From Brachionus manjavacas (Eukaryota > Rotifera > Eurotatoria > Ploima > Brachionidae): a DNA stretch of 64,000 nt. Below are positions 35,024 through 45,500 of this stretch, piece by piece. Both the position numbers and the translations under genes were made by a program. The number at the start of each line of letters is the position of its first letter. Positions within the stretch are counted from its first letter, which is position 1. The notes under the pieces were generated by a model that saw only the letters and a list, made by a program, of their open reading frames with translations, searched no databases and was not told where the DNA came from. The DNA is taken from the NCBI GenBank assembly GCA_019054805.1, contig JAHQIY010000022.1, positions 868,001 through 932,000 of the forward strand. Reading direction: 5' to 3'.

Positions 35024-35384
35024 ATGAATAGCCGAAAAATTTCAAACCAAGGATTGATAATTACTGTTGCCCTTTTGTATTTTGTAAGCTTTTCTGAACA
35101 GCAATTCAGTTATTCAGCTAACTGGGGGAAACGAAGTAATGAAAGAAATGCAGAAGACAAGTGTATTAGCATGGTGAGTTTAAAAAGCTATGTATTAGAT
35201 GTGATACCGAATTTGGAACAAGAAATAATAGTAATTCAAAGATAATAAATAAATACCAACTTTTAATTGAATTTTTTAAATCAAGGATTATTTAGACTCC
35301 AAAATTTTTGATGTTTGTGAAAGCAAAGAAACAGAACTGTTTAAAAATGAGCTATTGAAAAAAAAAATTAGATTATTGTTTTAG
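35024..35384 (+). CDS. Adipokinetic-hormone-like neuropeptide precursor
   Basis: Two exons, 35024-35173 and 35286-35384, with a 112-bp GT-AG intron, join to an 82-residue precursor ending at TAG 35382-35384. Seen: a hydrophobic signal-peptide core at residues 10-23 (G-L-I-I-T-V-A-L-L-Y-F-V-S-F), then S-E-Q, then Q-F-S-Y-S-A-N-W-G-K-R at residues 27-37. Gly gives the C-terminal amide and Lys-Arg the cleavage site, so the mature peptide would be pGlu-F-S-Y-S-A-N-W-amide. A tail with two cysteines (residues 47 and 60) follows. This is the exact layout of arthropod AKH precursors, and the octapeptide fits the AKH pattern Q-x-(N/S/T)-(F/Y)-S-x-x-W. Corazonin and GnRH have different cores. Signal cleavage is uncertain: cleavage before Q26 would leave a nonapeptide starting Q-Q. 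Expected receptor: an AKH/GnRH-family GPCR. Confidence 0.82.
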
Positions 35385-35569
35385 CTTGAAATGAAATTGA
35401 ATGTAATTTTTTTCTATTTATGTTTATTAATTTAAACTTAAGTTTTTCGAAATAAAATATGTCCTAAAAATAATTCATCTGGTCATTTGTTGCCAAAAGT
35501 TTCTATGACTACGGCAATTAAAAAAATTCAGAATTCATTTTTTTGGTCAATTAGTTCAAATTTAAAAAA

Positions 35570-36127
35570 ATGAATCGAAAAGAGAAACATGCCTCAGATA
35601 AATTGGAGGAATATATCAAAAATTTTGAATTAAAGAACAAGCTTAAGATAAAAAAACCAAAAAGTGGTTCCAAATCTAAAAATTCGATTAGTAAGCAGAC
35701 ACAAAATCAGACTGATCCAACATATAAGATCGAAAAGCTGATTGACAATTTATCCCAGAGAGTTAAAGATTATAAAGATGAAATTAGTCTGGTGAATTTG
35801 GAAAGTTTCAGTCCAATTGCTAAATATGGGAGTGAAGTTTCAATTGGAAGTTCGGAATTATCATCGTTGACAAAGAGCACCTATTCTTCGTCGAATAAAA
35901 TCAACCAATGCACCGATGATGATCCTTATTTAAAAAGTCTCACAAAATTTCAGGAATTGAATAAAAAATTGATGATGGATAGAACAAAATCAAACGACAT
36001 TTTGAATTCGAATGAATCTAAAATTGGCTACACAAATGAACAAGAAAATAAGCAAGGTATTGAAAAGTTTATCCAAGATTGCATGAAAGTAACACATGAA
36101 ATTCCATTTCTCAAGATAAGTTCCTAA
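35570..36127 (+). CDS. Unrecognised single-exon gene, 185 residues
   Basis: ATG 35570 to TAA 36125-36127. Lys/Ser/Asn-rich. A basic N-terminal third (K-L-K-I-K-K-P-K-S-G-S-K-S-K) is followed by a possible short helix (K-I-E-K-L-I-D-N-L-S-Q-R-V-K-D-Y), a Ser-rich stretch (residues about 90-112) and another polar helix-prone region. No signal peptide or membrane segment. I know no matching family. Its length in an AT-rich region argues for a real gene. Its neighbour upstream on the same strand is the AKH-like precursor, about 185 bp away, but nothing links them functionally. Confidence 0.55.
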   Translation: MNRKEKHASDKLEEYIKNFELKNKLKIKKPKSGSKSKNSISKQTQNQTDPTYKIEKLIDNLSQRVKDYKDEISLVNLESFSPIAKYGSEVSIGSSELSSLTKSTYSSSNKINQCTDDDPYLKSLTKFQELNKKLMMDRTKSNDILNSNESKIGYTNEQENKQGIEKFIQDCMKVTHEIPFLKISS

Positions 36128-36966
36128 TAAAAATGACTAATATTGAATATTTTTATATGAATTCTCAAAAAAAAAAATATTTTTTATTTTCTTTAAAATC
36201 AAAATTTTTGGCTTTTTTATTCAAAATTAAATAAAAACATCTAATTTTAATATATTTTTTTAATTAAATTTAGAATATTGTTTTGGGCTTTGAGCGTAAC
36301 ATAAATTTGTGTTTATTAAGCCAACAAGTCTCGTAGTGAGTTTCCTTTCTAAATTCTAAGACGTGAATACATGTTTTCATTCTCAAAAAACTAAAAACAA
36401 TTTTTTTAATTCAACTTTGTTTTTAGGGATTTAAATTAAAAGAATAAAAAACAAACCAACGCTCAATCATTTTAGCCTGCATACAATAAAAAAATAACTT
36501 GTTCATAGTTTTTTGCTTGACTTTTAACAATTTATATATGATTAGTTTTTTTTCCTTTGATTCAATTTTAATTGTATGTTGTTATTTGCCTATTTTGACA
36601 TTCTTATTTGGATTATGTAATACATTGTATACAAAAATACGGGTATCTACAGATAATTATTGAGAAAATATAAAAGTAAAGCTTTTAGTTAATCTAAATT
36701 CGTTCAACCCAAACAAGTGCATTTTGTTGCAAATATAAATATTTATTATGTTAGGTAACAGAAACTTGAAAAATGAAAATTTTCATTTTTATTATACAAA
36801 TCATATATCACATTGATTCTGGTTTCTTAGCTTTGTTGAGAAAAACCACATTTTGTTTTCAATCTCGATTACTTGTTTGGACAAAGTATTGAAATAACTT
36901 AAATTGAACAATTCCTAAGCAAAATAGCGCATTTGAAAAAAATTCAAATTTATTAACTATAGAACG
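36128..36966. other. AT-rich spacer
   Basis: Nothing supported beyond candidate polyadenylation signals after the upstream gene. Confidence 0.4.
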
Positions 36967-37057
36967 ATGATGAATAATAATTTTCACAATATGCTGGCCT
37001 TATTGTTTTTTCATACTTTGGTTGCTCTGCAACCACAACAAGCTAGCGAACTACCAA
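36967..37057 (+). CDS. Candidate orphan first exon encoding a signal peptide
   Basis: From ATG 36967 the frame reads M-M-N-N-N-F-H-N-M then a hydrophobic core L-A-L-L-F-F-H-T-L-V-A-L, then Q-P-Q-Q-A-S-E-L-P, with a good donor (CCAA|GTAAGC) at 37058. This looks like the start of a secreted protein. I cannot find the next exon nearby; the following frame at 37487 does not continue it. It may belong to a gene with distant exons, or be a chance frame. Confidence 0.35.
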
Positions 37058-37486
37058 GTAAGCTATTTAGTAGTTTTATTTAATTTGTAATTTATAATTT
37101 CATTATAATTACATAAAGTAAATCACAGAAAAGGGTATTAAATAAATCATCTTAAGTTTATTGTTTTTTATGTATAATTTTTTGTAATCAAAAGAGCTCT
37201 GAGATTCGAGATAAATCACCAGGTTCCACTATTTGTGTTATTTTTTGTAATTCATTTTTTTCTTTTTCGTTTCTAAATTATTTCAAACCTTTAAAATATT
37301 TTTATTGAAAGTTAAAGAATTTATTTTTTTAAACAAGTTGTAAAATCAAACGATTATTTTGAGCAATGCTAAATTGATCTAATAAGCAAAATAATTTTTT
37401 CGCTTATCTACAATGATCAATTTGTATTGTTTTGTTTTAAATTCAATCTGTCACTGAGCTTCATTGGAATACACACGGGCAATATA

Positions 37487-38731
37487 ATGAAAAAGTCAAA
37501 GGCTGAAGCTGCTGGTGGGGGTAGAAAATGTTCTGAGAAAGCATCGTTTGATATTAGCCAAGACGGAACCGTTCTTTCAATGGTGTCAAGGCTCGAAAAT
37601 AGCAAAAATAGTTTATGCTCTAAAAACATTTTTAAAATATATAAAATTGATGAAAATTCCGACTGCATGCGGTTTTCCGACCAAGGAAAGAACATAAAAA
37701 TATTTATCAAAAACGAGAACAATATTACTAATTACAATTGTGCCAGGGACATTCCAGAACCAATTATTATGAACCATAAAAATTGTTCAAGTAACAAAAC
37801 AAATTTTAAGACATCTCAGTATTCGTGTGAAAAACGAAATTCATATCCATGCAATGCACCAACTAGTCAACCATATTGTGGTTTTTTACGCAAAAAATTT
37901 GATTCAGATGTCAAAAATTTACCAAATTTTCTCACTCACCGTGAACATGCACCGATTTTACCAAGACGCAAGGCCACAAAAAAAAAGGAAGAATTCACTT
38001 CAATTGACTCTCTAATGGAGGAAAGTTTCATAATGTCAGACGACGCTGAAATCGAACCTTCCAATTATTTCACCAAGCAATGCACTAGCCGAGATCATAC
38101 CACAGACAATAGGTTGAACCATAGGCCAGCTAAAAATCTATTTAGTTCCAAACAACTCTTAACCAGGCCAAAATATGTTCCGAGATCCAACAAACTAGTT
38201 CAGACAGAGTCCAAATTGCCCAAAAAGTATAGCCTAGAAAGGAAAGATGCTGTAAAAAGTGTAAATCATGCTATTTTCCCAAAAATAAACGAAAAAAATC
38301 AAGAGTCTAGCAATTTTAGTCTCTTTAAAAGCATGAATTCAAATGAATTAGGTAACTATATTGACAATCTAATTCAAAATTTTCGAATAAAAGCTCACAT
38401 ATGTGAGCCCGAAGTCGAAAATGCACATTTTAATAATGGGATTTTTTATCCCGAGAACAAAGAGGACAATTTTTTATGCAAAGAGGATAAATCTGAACAT
38501 CAGTCTGATGATATTGACATTTCAAAAGTATGCAAAAATGATAACACTTCATTTGATAAGTCATCGTTCCACACTCAATCTCTCACTAATTTGGTGGAAA
38601 GTAGAGCTTTTGAGGAGGAAAAAGACAATGACTTAAATGAAAGCACAACTTTTATAAATTATACGCACAGTTTTGAAATCGACGAAGAAAGCCAAGACGA
38701 TCAGACAACCTATCCCAGTACAACTGACTAG
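37487..38731 (+). CDS. Unrecognised single-exon gene, 414 residues
   Basis: ATG 37487 to TAG 38729-38731. The open frame extends 60 bases upstream only through a TTG, so this ATG is the likely start. Composition is polar: Ser, Asn, Lys, Asp and Glu dominate, with scattered cysteines and no membrane segment. Visible pieces include H-A-P-I-L-P-R-R-K-A-T-K-K-K and an acidic tail E-I-D-E-E-S-Q-D-D-Q-T-T. It is probably a mostly disordered intracellular protein. No recognised domain. The long unbroken frame in such AT-rich DNA makes it a probable real gene. It could have small extra exons at either end. Confidence 0.62.
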   Translation: MKKSKAEAAGGGRKCSEKASFDISQDGTVLSMVSRLENSKNSLCSKNIFKIYKIDENSDCMRFSDQGKNIKIFIKNENNITNYNCARDIPEPIIMNHKNCSSNKTNFKTSQYSCEKRNSYPCNAPTSQPYCGFLRKKFDSDVKNLPNFLTHREHAPILPRRKATKKKEEFTSIDSLMEESFIMSDDAEIEPSNYFTKQCTSRDHTTDNRLNHRPAKNLFSSKQLLTRPKYVPRSNKLVQTESKLPKKYSLERKDAVKSVNHAIFPKINEKNQESSNFSLFKSMNSNELGNYIDNLIQNFRIKAHICEPEVENAHFNNGIFYPENKEDNFLCKEDKSEHQSDDIDISKVCKNDNTSFDKSSFHTQSLTNLVESRAFEEEKDNDLNESTTFINYTHSFEIDEESQDDQTTYPSTTD

Positions 38732-39910
38732 TGGACCAAGACAGACTAGCTTTAAAAGACAAATTATCTAAACCAGTGTATAATTTCTTGTTCTCATTCT
38801 TAATTTTTGCAAATAAATTTTTTCTTTTCTTTTTTTTTTTTTGCTAGTCCAAAAAGGACTTACATTTTTTGTATTGTGATAAGTGATTAGAAAGGATATT
38901 CGATTGAAATGCTTTTTAATTTGGATCTGAATTTCCTCTATTTTGTTTAAACGACATGTAATTATCGGATTATAAATGTCTCATTTAAGGTTAAAAAATG
39001 AGAATTTAATCGTTTTATAATCCAATTTAGCAATAAAAATAAACCAAATGGTATTGATTTTTTCACTTCTAAGTTCAAGCGTTGAAGCATTGACCATGTC
39101 GTCGATAAAAATTAAAAACATGCTTTCAGATGCCTCAAGCACTCATGAAAAGTCACCATTCTTCTCTATCATTTTGACATACTCTATAATCTAAAAGCAC
39201 TCGATAAAGATTGATGACGAATTGTTCGAACAAGTACTTTGAAAACAATACTTGAATTAAATACCACATTTAAAAAGCAATTGAGAGCAATTAAAATTTA
39301 TAAGCAAAGCGATCTTTCAATTTAATATTTTATGGTCGATAAATTAGATATCAAACGTTGTTTTCATAATTCGTTTTTGAATAGAAAAAAAAAATAACAA
39401 AGGTCTATAAATATTTTACTAATTGAGTACTAAATATTTTTAAATCTATAATAAAAAAAAACACTCTGACTGATAAAATTCTAACTTATGATTAATTGAG
39501 GCTTTAAAAAAAAATTAATTGAAACTTTGAAAATAGCAATTAGAGAAACAGAGAAAGAGAAAAAAACTTTTAATTCTGTTCTTTAAAATAATCAATCCTA
39601 ACTATAAAATCCGGAAATAATACTTAATTTTTTAACTTTCATATTATTCCGTATGAAAATATTTTAAAAATTCTATTGCATTGTCTTGCCAAATTAATAA
39701 AACTTACTGATTAGCTAAAATCGATAGTAATTAGCTTAATTGTATACCTAAATTTTGATTTAAATATTGAAATTAAAATTTTTACTGTAAATTTTGTTAA
39801 AATTCATCTATTTTAGTAAAATAAATGTTGATTATACAAAATTTGTTTATTTTTTAATTAAAATATTTTTTTTCCTTTGATTTCTTATGAAAAAAAATTA
39901 ATTCTTATTA
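38732..39910. other. AT-rich spacer
   Basis: No gene or repeat that I can support. Confidence 0.45.
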
Positions 39911-39919
39911 ATACAATAC

Positions 39920-40802
39920 AATTCTTGTTAAAACTTTTGTGACATTTCGAATTACAAAAGACACCATTTTATTGCAAGTACAGGTTGTGTCATATTTCCC
40001 TGAACAATTGCATTTCATAAAGACTTGCCCTCTTCATATAGCAAATGCACCATTTTTTCGCCTTAAGTTTAATTCTTTATTTAAATTCAAAAATTTAATT
40101 AGATTTTGATTACACAGACTAAACAGATTATATTATGGATAAAAAATTTATTTTTTAATAGAATTAAGATTTTTAAATAAAGAAAAAACTCTATCGTTGC
40201 CGATTTTTCTGAGCTTTGCTATGACCCTCGCCATTAGCGATTTCACATAAAGCTGAATATTTCTATTAAATTTCGAGCAATCTCACCAGCACATTTTGAG
40301 AGTAGTGCACACGGCCAAGACGCCTCGTTATGATGATCTTGGCGATTCATTATTAATTTAAACGACCAAAATATCAGAAAATCTATTAAATCCTTTTGCC
40401 TCCTGTTCATAAATTCAGTCGAGATGAGGATTTTTTATCACCTTTTTTAATGCCTGATTTTGTATTTGTTTCTTTACAAAAGGGGCCAAGGGAAATAGAA
40501 AGGTCTATTTATTTATTAGTAATATTTAAAAAAAAAATTTATTTCTTCCTCAGTTTTTTTTAGGGCTCAATTACCAACTTGTAGATGTGCATTATAAATT
40601 TCTTTAAAAATATCTTCATAAAGAAAATTTGAAAGTGATCGCTTGTTTTGAATTCGAGTTTAAGAGTATTGGCTTCCATAATTTTTCCATATTTTTCTTC
40701 CACTGCATTTCTCTGGTAAACTTTTCTTAATTTAGTCAAGAATAGTTTCGAATGTTTTATTAAAATCATGCCAGGTCTCATAATCTTTGGCATCATTATT
40801 AA
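39920..40802 (-). pseudogene. Decayed transposon integrase (KRBA2/Ginger-like)
   Basis: Minus-strand pieces in different frames, N- to C-terminal: M-S-Q-V-I-N-N-D-A-K-D-Y then a stop (from 40814); Y-E-D-I-F-K-E-I-Y-N-A-H-L-Q-V-G-N near 40570-40610, resembling the 'I-Y-D-A-H-x-x-x-G-H' of the integrase zinc-binding domain; and K-C-N-C-S-G-K-Y-D-T-T-C-T-C-N-K near 39960-40020, resembling the Cys-rich C-terminus of these integrases. The catalytic core between them is not readable. The family call is tentative. Confidence 0.45.
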
Positions 40803-41174
40803 TCACTTGAGACATTTTTTAAATTTTAAATTTTTTTTGATTAATTTAACATCAACTTAACCAAAATAAAAGATATTTAAGTTAAATTTTCTTTTTTCAT
40901 TAAGTTAAGCTAAACAATTAGTTTTACTTTCTCTGAAACTCTTTTCGACCTAATAGAGAAAAAAATAGATAAAACAAACTTAATTTTAAATTACTTATAA
41001 TTCTTTTTAAATTTTATGCAAAATATTTTTTTATTTTGACATTAATTAAGTTTTTTTTACAAAGATGTTATTTCAAGCAAGAGGTTGAAAGGAAGGACTA
41101 AGATCCATTCCAAACAGCCTGAGGTTCCACCTCAGATTATATTTAATGAAATAAAAAAATAAGTTTTACTTTCA

Positions 41175-41415
41175 TGGCACGACACTTTATTGCCAAAATT
41201 GGAAAAGAACAGAACTTAATCCTGAATTATCTACAGTTTCTGGGTTCATTATGTTTTCTTAAAGAATGTTCAATTAAATTATCCATTTTTGCGTTTTCAA
41301 GGACATTTTTGTGAAAATTTGTGGCAAAGATATCAAAAGATTGCTCGACATCCTTTGGTATTATCCAACTTTCGCATCCGTACATAACTAGAACTAGGAT
41401 TGCTAAAAATGAGCT
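41175..41415 (-). pseudogene. RTE-type LINE C-terminal fragment
   Basis: Minus-strand translation reads L-A-I-L-V-L-V-M-Y-G-C-E-S-W-I-I-P-K-D, then F-D-I-F-A-T-N-F-H-K-N-V. 'Y-G-C-E-x-W' followed by a short helix is a hallmark of the RTE C-terminus (compare Y-G-S-E-C-W at 5735-6007). The copy stops a few bases short of the MITE that begins at 41435. Confidence 0.6.
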
Positions 41416-41434
41416 ACAGTCAAATATTCAATTA

Positions 41435-42142
41435 CAGTGCTGCTACGATACCTTGAATTCACCATATTTTACGTAAATTATGGTAAATTCACGATATTTT
41501 ACCATATTTACCGTAAAATATGGTAATCAAAAAAAAAATAACGTAATTCGTAAAATAATGATAATTACTGTAAAATACCGATAATTATTGTAAAATTCAG
41601 TGAAAAAAAAATTTCCAAAATTTCTCGAAAAAAACGATTTTCATGAAAAAAAATTTTTTTTTTTTAATTTTTGAAAAAGGAAAAAAAAAATTTAAAGATA
41701 TTTATTTTCTAGCTTTTTTTGCTATTAAGCTGTCGGCTACCTTGTACTAAGCTTCTATAAATGTTGATGCTTTTAGAATAAATTTTACAATTATTTGTTT
41801 TCTCAAATCAGTAAATAATCAGTGAAAAATCCATTTTTCCTTTTTTGTTGAATTTTTACCATTTTTTACCTTTTTTTACAAAAATTTACCGAAATTTACG
41901 TCAATTTTTGTCACAAAATTCAATCAATTTTTTTTTTTCCTTTTTCAAAAATTCAAAAAAAAAATTTTTTTTCATGAAAATCGTTTTTTTTCGAGAAATT
42001 ATGGAAAATTTTTTTTTCACTGAATTTTACAATAATTATCGGTATTTTACGATAATTATCGTTATTTTACGAAAAATATCCTTTTTTAGATTACCATATT
42101 TTACGGTAAATATGGTGAATTCAAGGTATCGTAGCAGCACTG
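41435..42142. mobile_element. 708-bp near-palindromic MITE, TA target site
   Basis: TIRs start CAGTGCTGCTACGATACC and the right end is its complement; TA flanks both ends (41433-41434 and 42143-42144). Inverted similarity runs inward for over 200 bp through TTACGGTAAATATGG and TTTTACGATAATTATCG motifs on both arms. The centre (about 41700-41930) is AT-rich and unpaired. TA duplication and CAGTG ends fit Tc1/mariner. No transposase is encoded; the frame at 41845-42168 is a by-product. Confidence 0.8.
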
Positions 42143-42270
42143 TAAAAGGGAAACAAAATTCAAATTAAAAATATTGAGCCAAAAAATATTTATTCATTTA
42201 TATATTAATAATAGAGTTAAAAATTATTTAAAGTATATTTATTACATTTAACTATGAACAGGTAAAAAAA

Positions 42271-45245
42271 TTAAACTTTGAAAAAAAAATACAAATGGCA
42301 ATAGATAATTAAAGGAAACAAATAATTTCTAAATGAAAAATCTAAGAACAAACAAGATTGGGCTTTATTGAGGTGTCCACTTTCCAACGATTCTCGATTC
42401 GTTTGCTTGTTGCTAAAAACATTACTGTTACTGTTGTAAGCTGATGAGGTGGATATTAGCTGGGACAAAATATCGTTGTAGTCGATTATTTCGGGTTCTA
42501 ATATAAAAATATTGTCATCTACTGTTTCGGACATTTTTGTTGTGCTAACGGGAGTAGTGGTTGTTGTGAGAGTAGTTGTAATTGTTGAATGGAAACTAGA
42601 TCTGGCTGGGGTGATGGGTGATTGATCGAGGCTGGACAATATCTTCATGCTTTGTGGATGGAGATTGCGGGTCTTTGAATCGATTTGGTACATTTTGGAC
42701 GAAGTAACTTGAACAATGTTTGTCGATTTTCTGAAATTGTATATTTGAGATTTTTTGGTCGTGATGTGATTGTTGGGGTCCAATACTTTTACTGTGATTT
42801 TCATGTTGTGTGTTTTGCAAGTGCCGCCTTGGGAGTTGTCGAGGCCGTTAAAAGTTCCATCCGATGTCGAAATGAAATAGTATTTAGAACCCGGCGTGAA
42901 TTCGATGGCGTCTGGAACGGGCGAAAATTTTGAAATGTAAAGTGTGTACTTTACATTTTCGTAGGGTCTGTCACATTTGAGCACTGGGGCTCTTTGTTGA
43001 ATATTGTCAATTTTGCATTCATTGTACTCTTTTTTCGATACCTCAAATTGTCATAATTAATTTTCTTTTTTTATTTATTTATGTCATTGATGCTTACTTG
43101 ATATAGGACATGATATTCAGCCTTGTCGTTGTCCAAGCTATTTGCCGAATACTTAGGACAAATGATGTTTAAAAATTCACCGATTCGCACATGGATTAAG
43201 TGATCATTTTTGACAGATTTATCCGTTGGTGTTGATCTTGAATCGAACCTTATTTGAGAAGAAAAAACAGCTTTTTAAACTAAACGCAAATATTTATTTT
43301 AAAAATATTTATTTTTATTTGGCCAACTCAATTCCGGCTTCAATTAAAATTTATTTAGCTAATGTCATATTTGCTTATCTAAAGACTGCTATTGACCTTT
43401 AATTTTGTGCAAAGTTGTTGTCGCCTGGAACTCTCAAGGACTCCTAGTAACACAATTCGGATTTTGTGAAATTCGCCAAAAACAAACAAAACAAAGCTAT
43501 TAAACTTAAAATAACTTTTTTTTTTACTATAAACAAAAAATTAGTTCCGCTAGTGTACCAAACACGTGTGCGAAACTTGTGCAAAATTAACTTGCAAAGT
43601 TTTTGCAGGCAATGTTTAAATCCATTAATTTGTTTTTGCTGGATTACACAAAATCCGTGATTGCTTGACATAAAAAATCTCAAATTTTGTAAGTGAAGTT
43701 TCAGACCAAATTTTAAGATCAAAACGATCATTCAAAATTTTAAAACTTAATCTAATGATTTTGATAATTTTTCAAAAATGAAAATTAAACATCTAAAAAA
43801 TTCAGTTTAAGTAAATTCAGAAATTCGAACTCATAATTTTAATTTTTTGCTTTTACACTTTAACAAATTATAAATTTTAAGAAATCAATTTTTTTTTTCT
43901 TTAAAAATTTTTGAATATTAAAATAACTTTGACACCACATGTCAAATAATGGTTTAGAAAAAAAAAAAATTTTTTTCTCTATTGTCAAAAAAAATATTAC
44001 ATTATAAATTTGATCTTTTGATCTTGATCTCAAACTTCAATTTTCCTATTTTTTTCTAAATAATTTTGGCTTCACTCAGAGTTTGTTCAGATGAGCTAAG
44101 CTCCCCTAAATCAAACTAAATTTGTGAAAAAAAAAATTAGAATCCAAAGAGCTTATTTTTTTGTGCAAAATTTGGCTGAAAGACTGTAGATTTTAAAAGT
44201 GGAATGGATGGTTACATTGATAATGGAGGACCATATGGATGAATAGAATGGATCTTAAGTAAAAACTTAAGTAGTGTTTTGTAAACGAAAGTAAAATTTT
44301 AAATTTGTCGAATTTAATATCAAAGAGTTATTCATTATTTATTTTAAATATATTTTAAGGAAGCACCCCAGGTTCATTCGAATAGCTTTCGCTTTCGTTA
44401 AAACCTAATTTTTGATGGCAAAGTACAATTTTTGTTCAATTTTCAATTTGCTCTTTTTGCTCATAAATTTAATTGCATTGCATATTTGCAATAATTTTAA
44501 ATTGAAATTTGGATTTGTTAAAAGTTAATAAACTGTGTAAACTGCAATACAATTAAATTGCGCATTTAAAATTTTTGAGCAAAAAGAGCAAATTGAAAAT
44601 TGAACAAAAATTTTACTTTGCCATCTTTGAACTAGTTGAATAATAAATGAATGTCAAGTTTTGCATGAGGAAATTTAACATCAAATGACAACGCGAAAGA
44701 ACCGAGCAAAGCTTGAAGGGCTCGGTGTAAAGCGAGATGAACAATAACAAAAAAATGTATTTTATCATAAGAGATTTTAATAGTGACACATGACGTAATA
44801 GAACATTTGATAGACAACTTGTTGGCTTATTGACAGCAAAAAATCCCGAATGTCTTGAAGAAACAGCTTGAGAAAAAAGATAAACAAATGACACACGCAT
44901 TCCCCTAAAAAACTCATTCAAAAAAAAAGATTGTTCATTGAGGCATGTAGGAACTTGAGAAAAATTGTGTGGGTTCAAAGAACTTAGATGGGTTAGATAG
45001 ATATTTATGAGCAATTGGGAAATATTTTGTATGCAATGCGAAATAAAGAATAATCGGTAGGCTTACATTTTGTTTTTGGCGCTCCATACAATCGGATCTA
45101 TGGGTCTGCTGGACAAACATTGAACATTGTTGAACAGAAAAAGCAGCGAGAGTATAAAAAATGGACTCGTTTTGACATGACGAAATATTACAAAGTAAAC
45201 ATGATAGCCGAGTGATCGGTGCTGGTTGCTAGATTTGATAGTCAT
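42271..45245 (-). CDS. Ephrin, probably GPI-anchored
   Basis: Three exons: 45245-45067, 43248-43098, 43041-42271, joined in frame to 366 residues (introns 1818 and 56 bp, GT-AG). Exon 1 encodes a long signal peptide (core I-L-S-L-L-F-L-F, cleavage near residue 43) and I-V-W-S-A-K-N-K, the position of the ephrin V-Y-W-N-S-S-N-P strand. Exons 2-3 carry the receptor-binding domain: I-H-V-R-I-G-E-F-L-N-I-I-C-P-K-Y, Y-H-V-L-Y-Q-V, C-D-R-P, F-S-P, G-S-K-Y-Y-F-I-S-T-S-D-G-T and G-G-T-C-K-T-H-N-M, with the four expected cysteines. A Thr/Ser-rich stalk follows. The end is hydrophobic (Y-L-F-P-L-I-I-Y-C-H-L-Y-F-F-F) with almost no cytoplasmic tail, which suggests a GPI anchor. Family knowledge: ligand of Eph receptor kinases in contact-dependent signalling. 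Confidence 0.88.
44414..44625. mobile_element. 212-bp foldback MITE in ephrin intron 1
   Basis: Ends GATGGCAAAGTA and TACTTTGCCATC (one base differs) continue as inverted copies for about 50 bp (TTGTTCAATTTTCAATTTGC on one side, the complement on the other). Both flanks carry a T run, so a short TTT duplication is possible. It has no coding content. Confidence 0.65.
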
Positions 45246-45500
45246 TGCTCAATTGGTCTGTGTTAATTTGAGTATTTCAAAACTAAGACATTGTGAATTG
45301 TTGTCTAAAAAAAATAAAATAGAAAAATTAAAATTATTCTCTTTTTAATTAAATCAATATTTAGTTTGAACTGAAATAGCGGCGTTATAAATCGACACAT
45401 TTCAACTAAAACAACAAATACATGAAGTTAGCCCCGCCTGGTTCGATCGTACAAGTGTTTTGAATTCAGTTAGAGTGTTCTCGATTAAGGTAAGTCTAAT
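45246..45500 (+). promoter_or_regulatory. Candidate divergent promoter and non-coding first exon
   Basis: Between the ephrin start and 45500 there is GTTATAAATCG (TATA-like at about 45385-45390, plus strand), a short, less AT-rich stretch, and a strong donor AAG|GTAAGT at 45488-45489. This could be the 5' UTR exon of a plus-strand gene whose coding exons lie far downstream or outside the window. The ephrin promoter would share the region. No coding exon was found to support it. Confidence 0.3.

Noticed and set aside
41845..42168. 107-codon plus frame, Phe-rich
   Set aside because: Lies in the arm of the palindromic MITE; composition follows T runs.
43444..43731. 95-codon minus frame with V-W-Y-T-S-G-T-N, considered as ephrin exon 1
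   Set aside because: No signal peptide or matching splice phase. The exon at 45067-45245 gives signal peptide, I-V-W-S-A-K-N and the right phase.
44613..45014. 133-codon minus frame in ephrin intron 1
   Set aside because: Partly MITE-derived, low-complexity, and skipped by the in-frame ephrin splice model.
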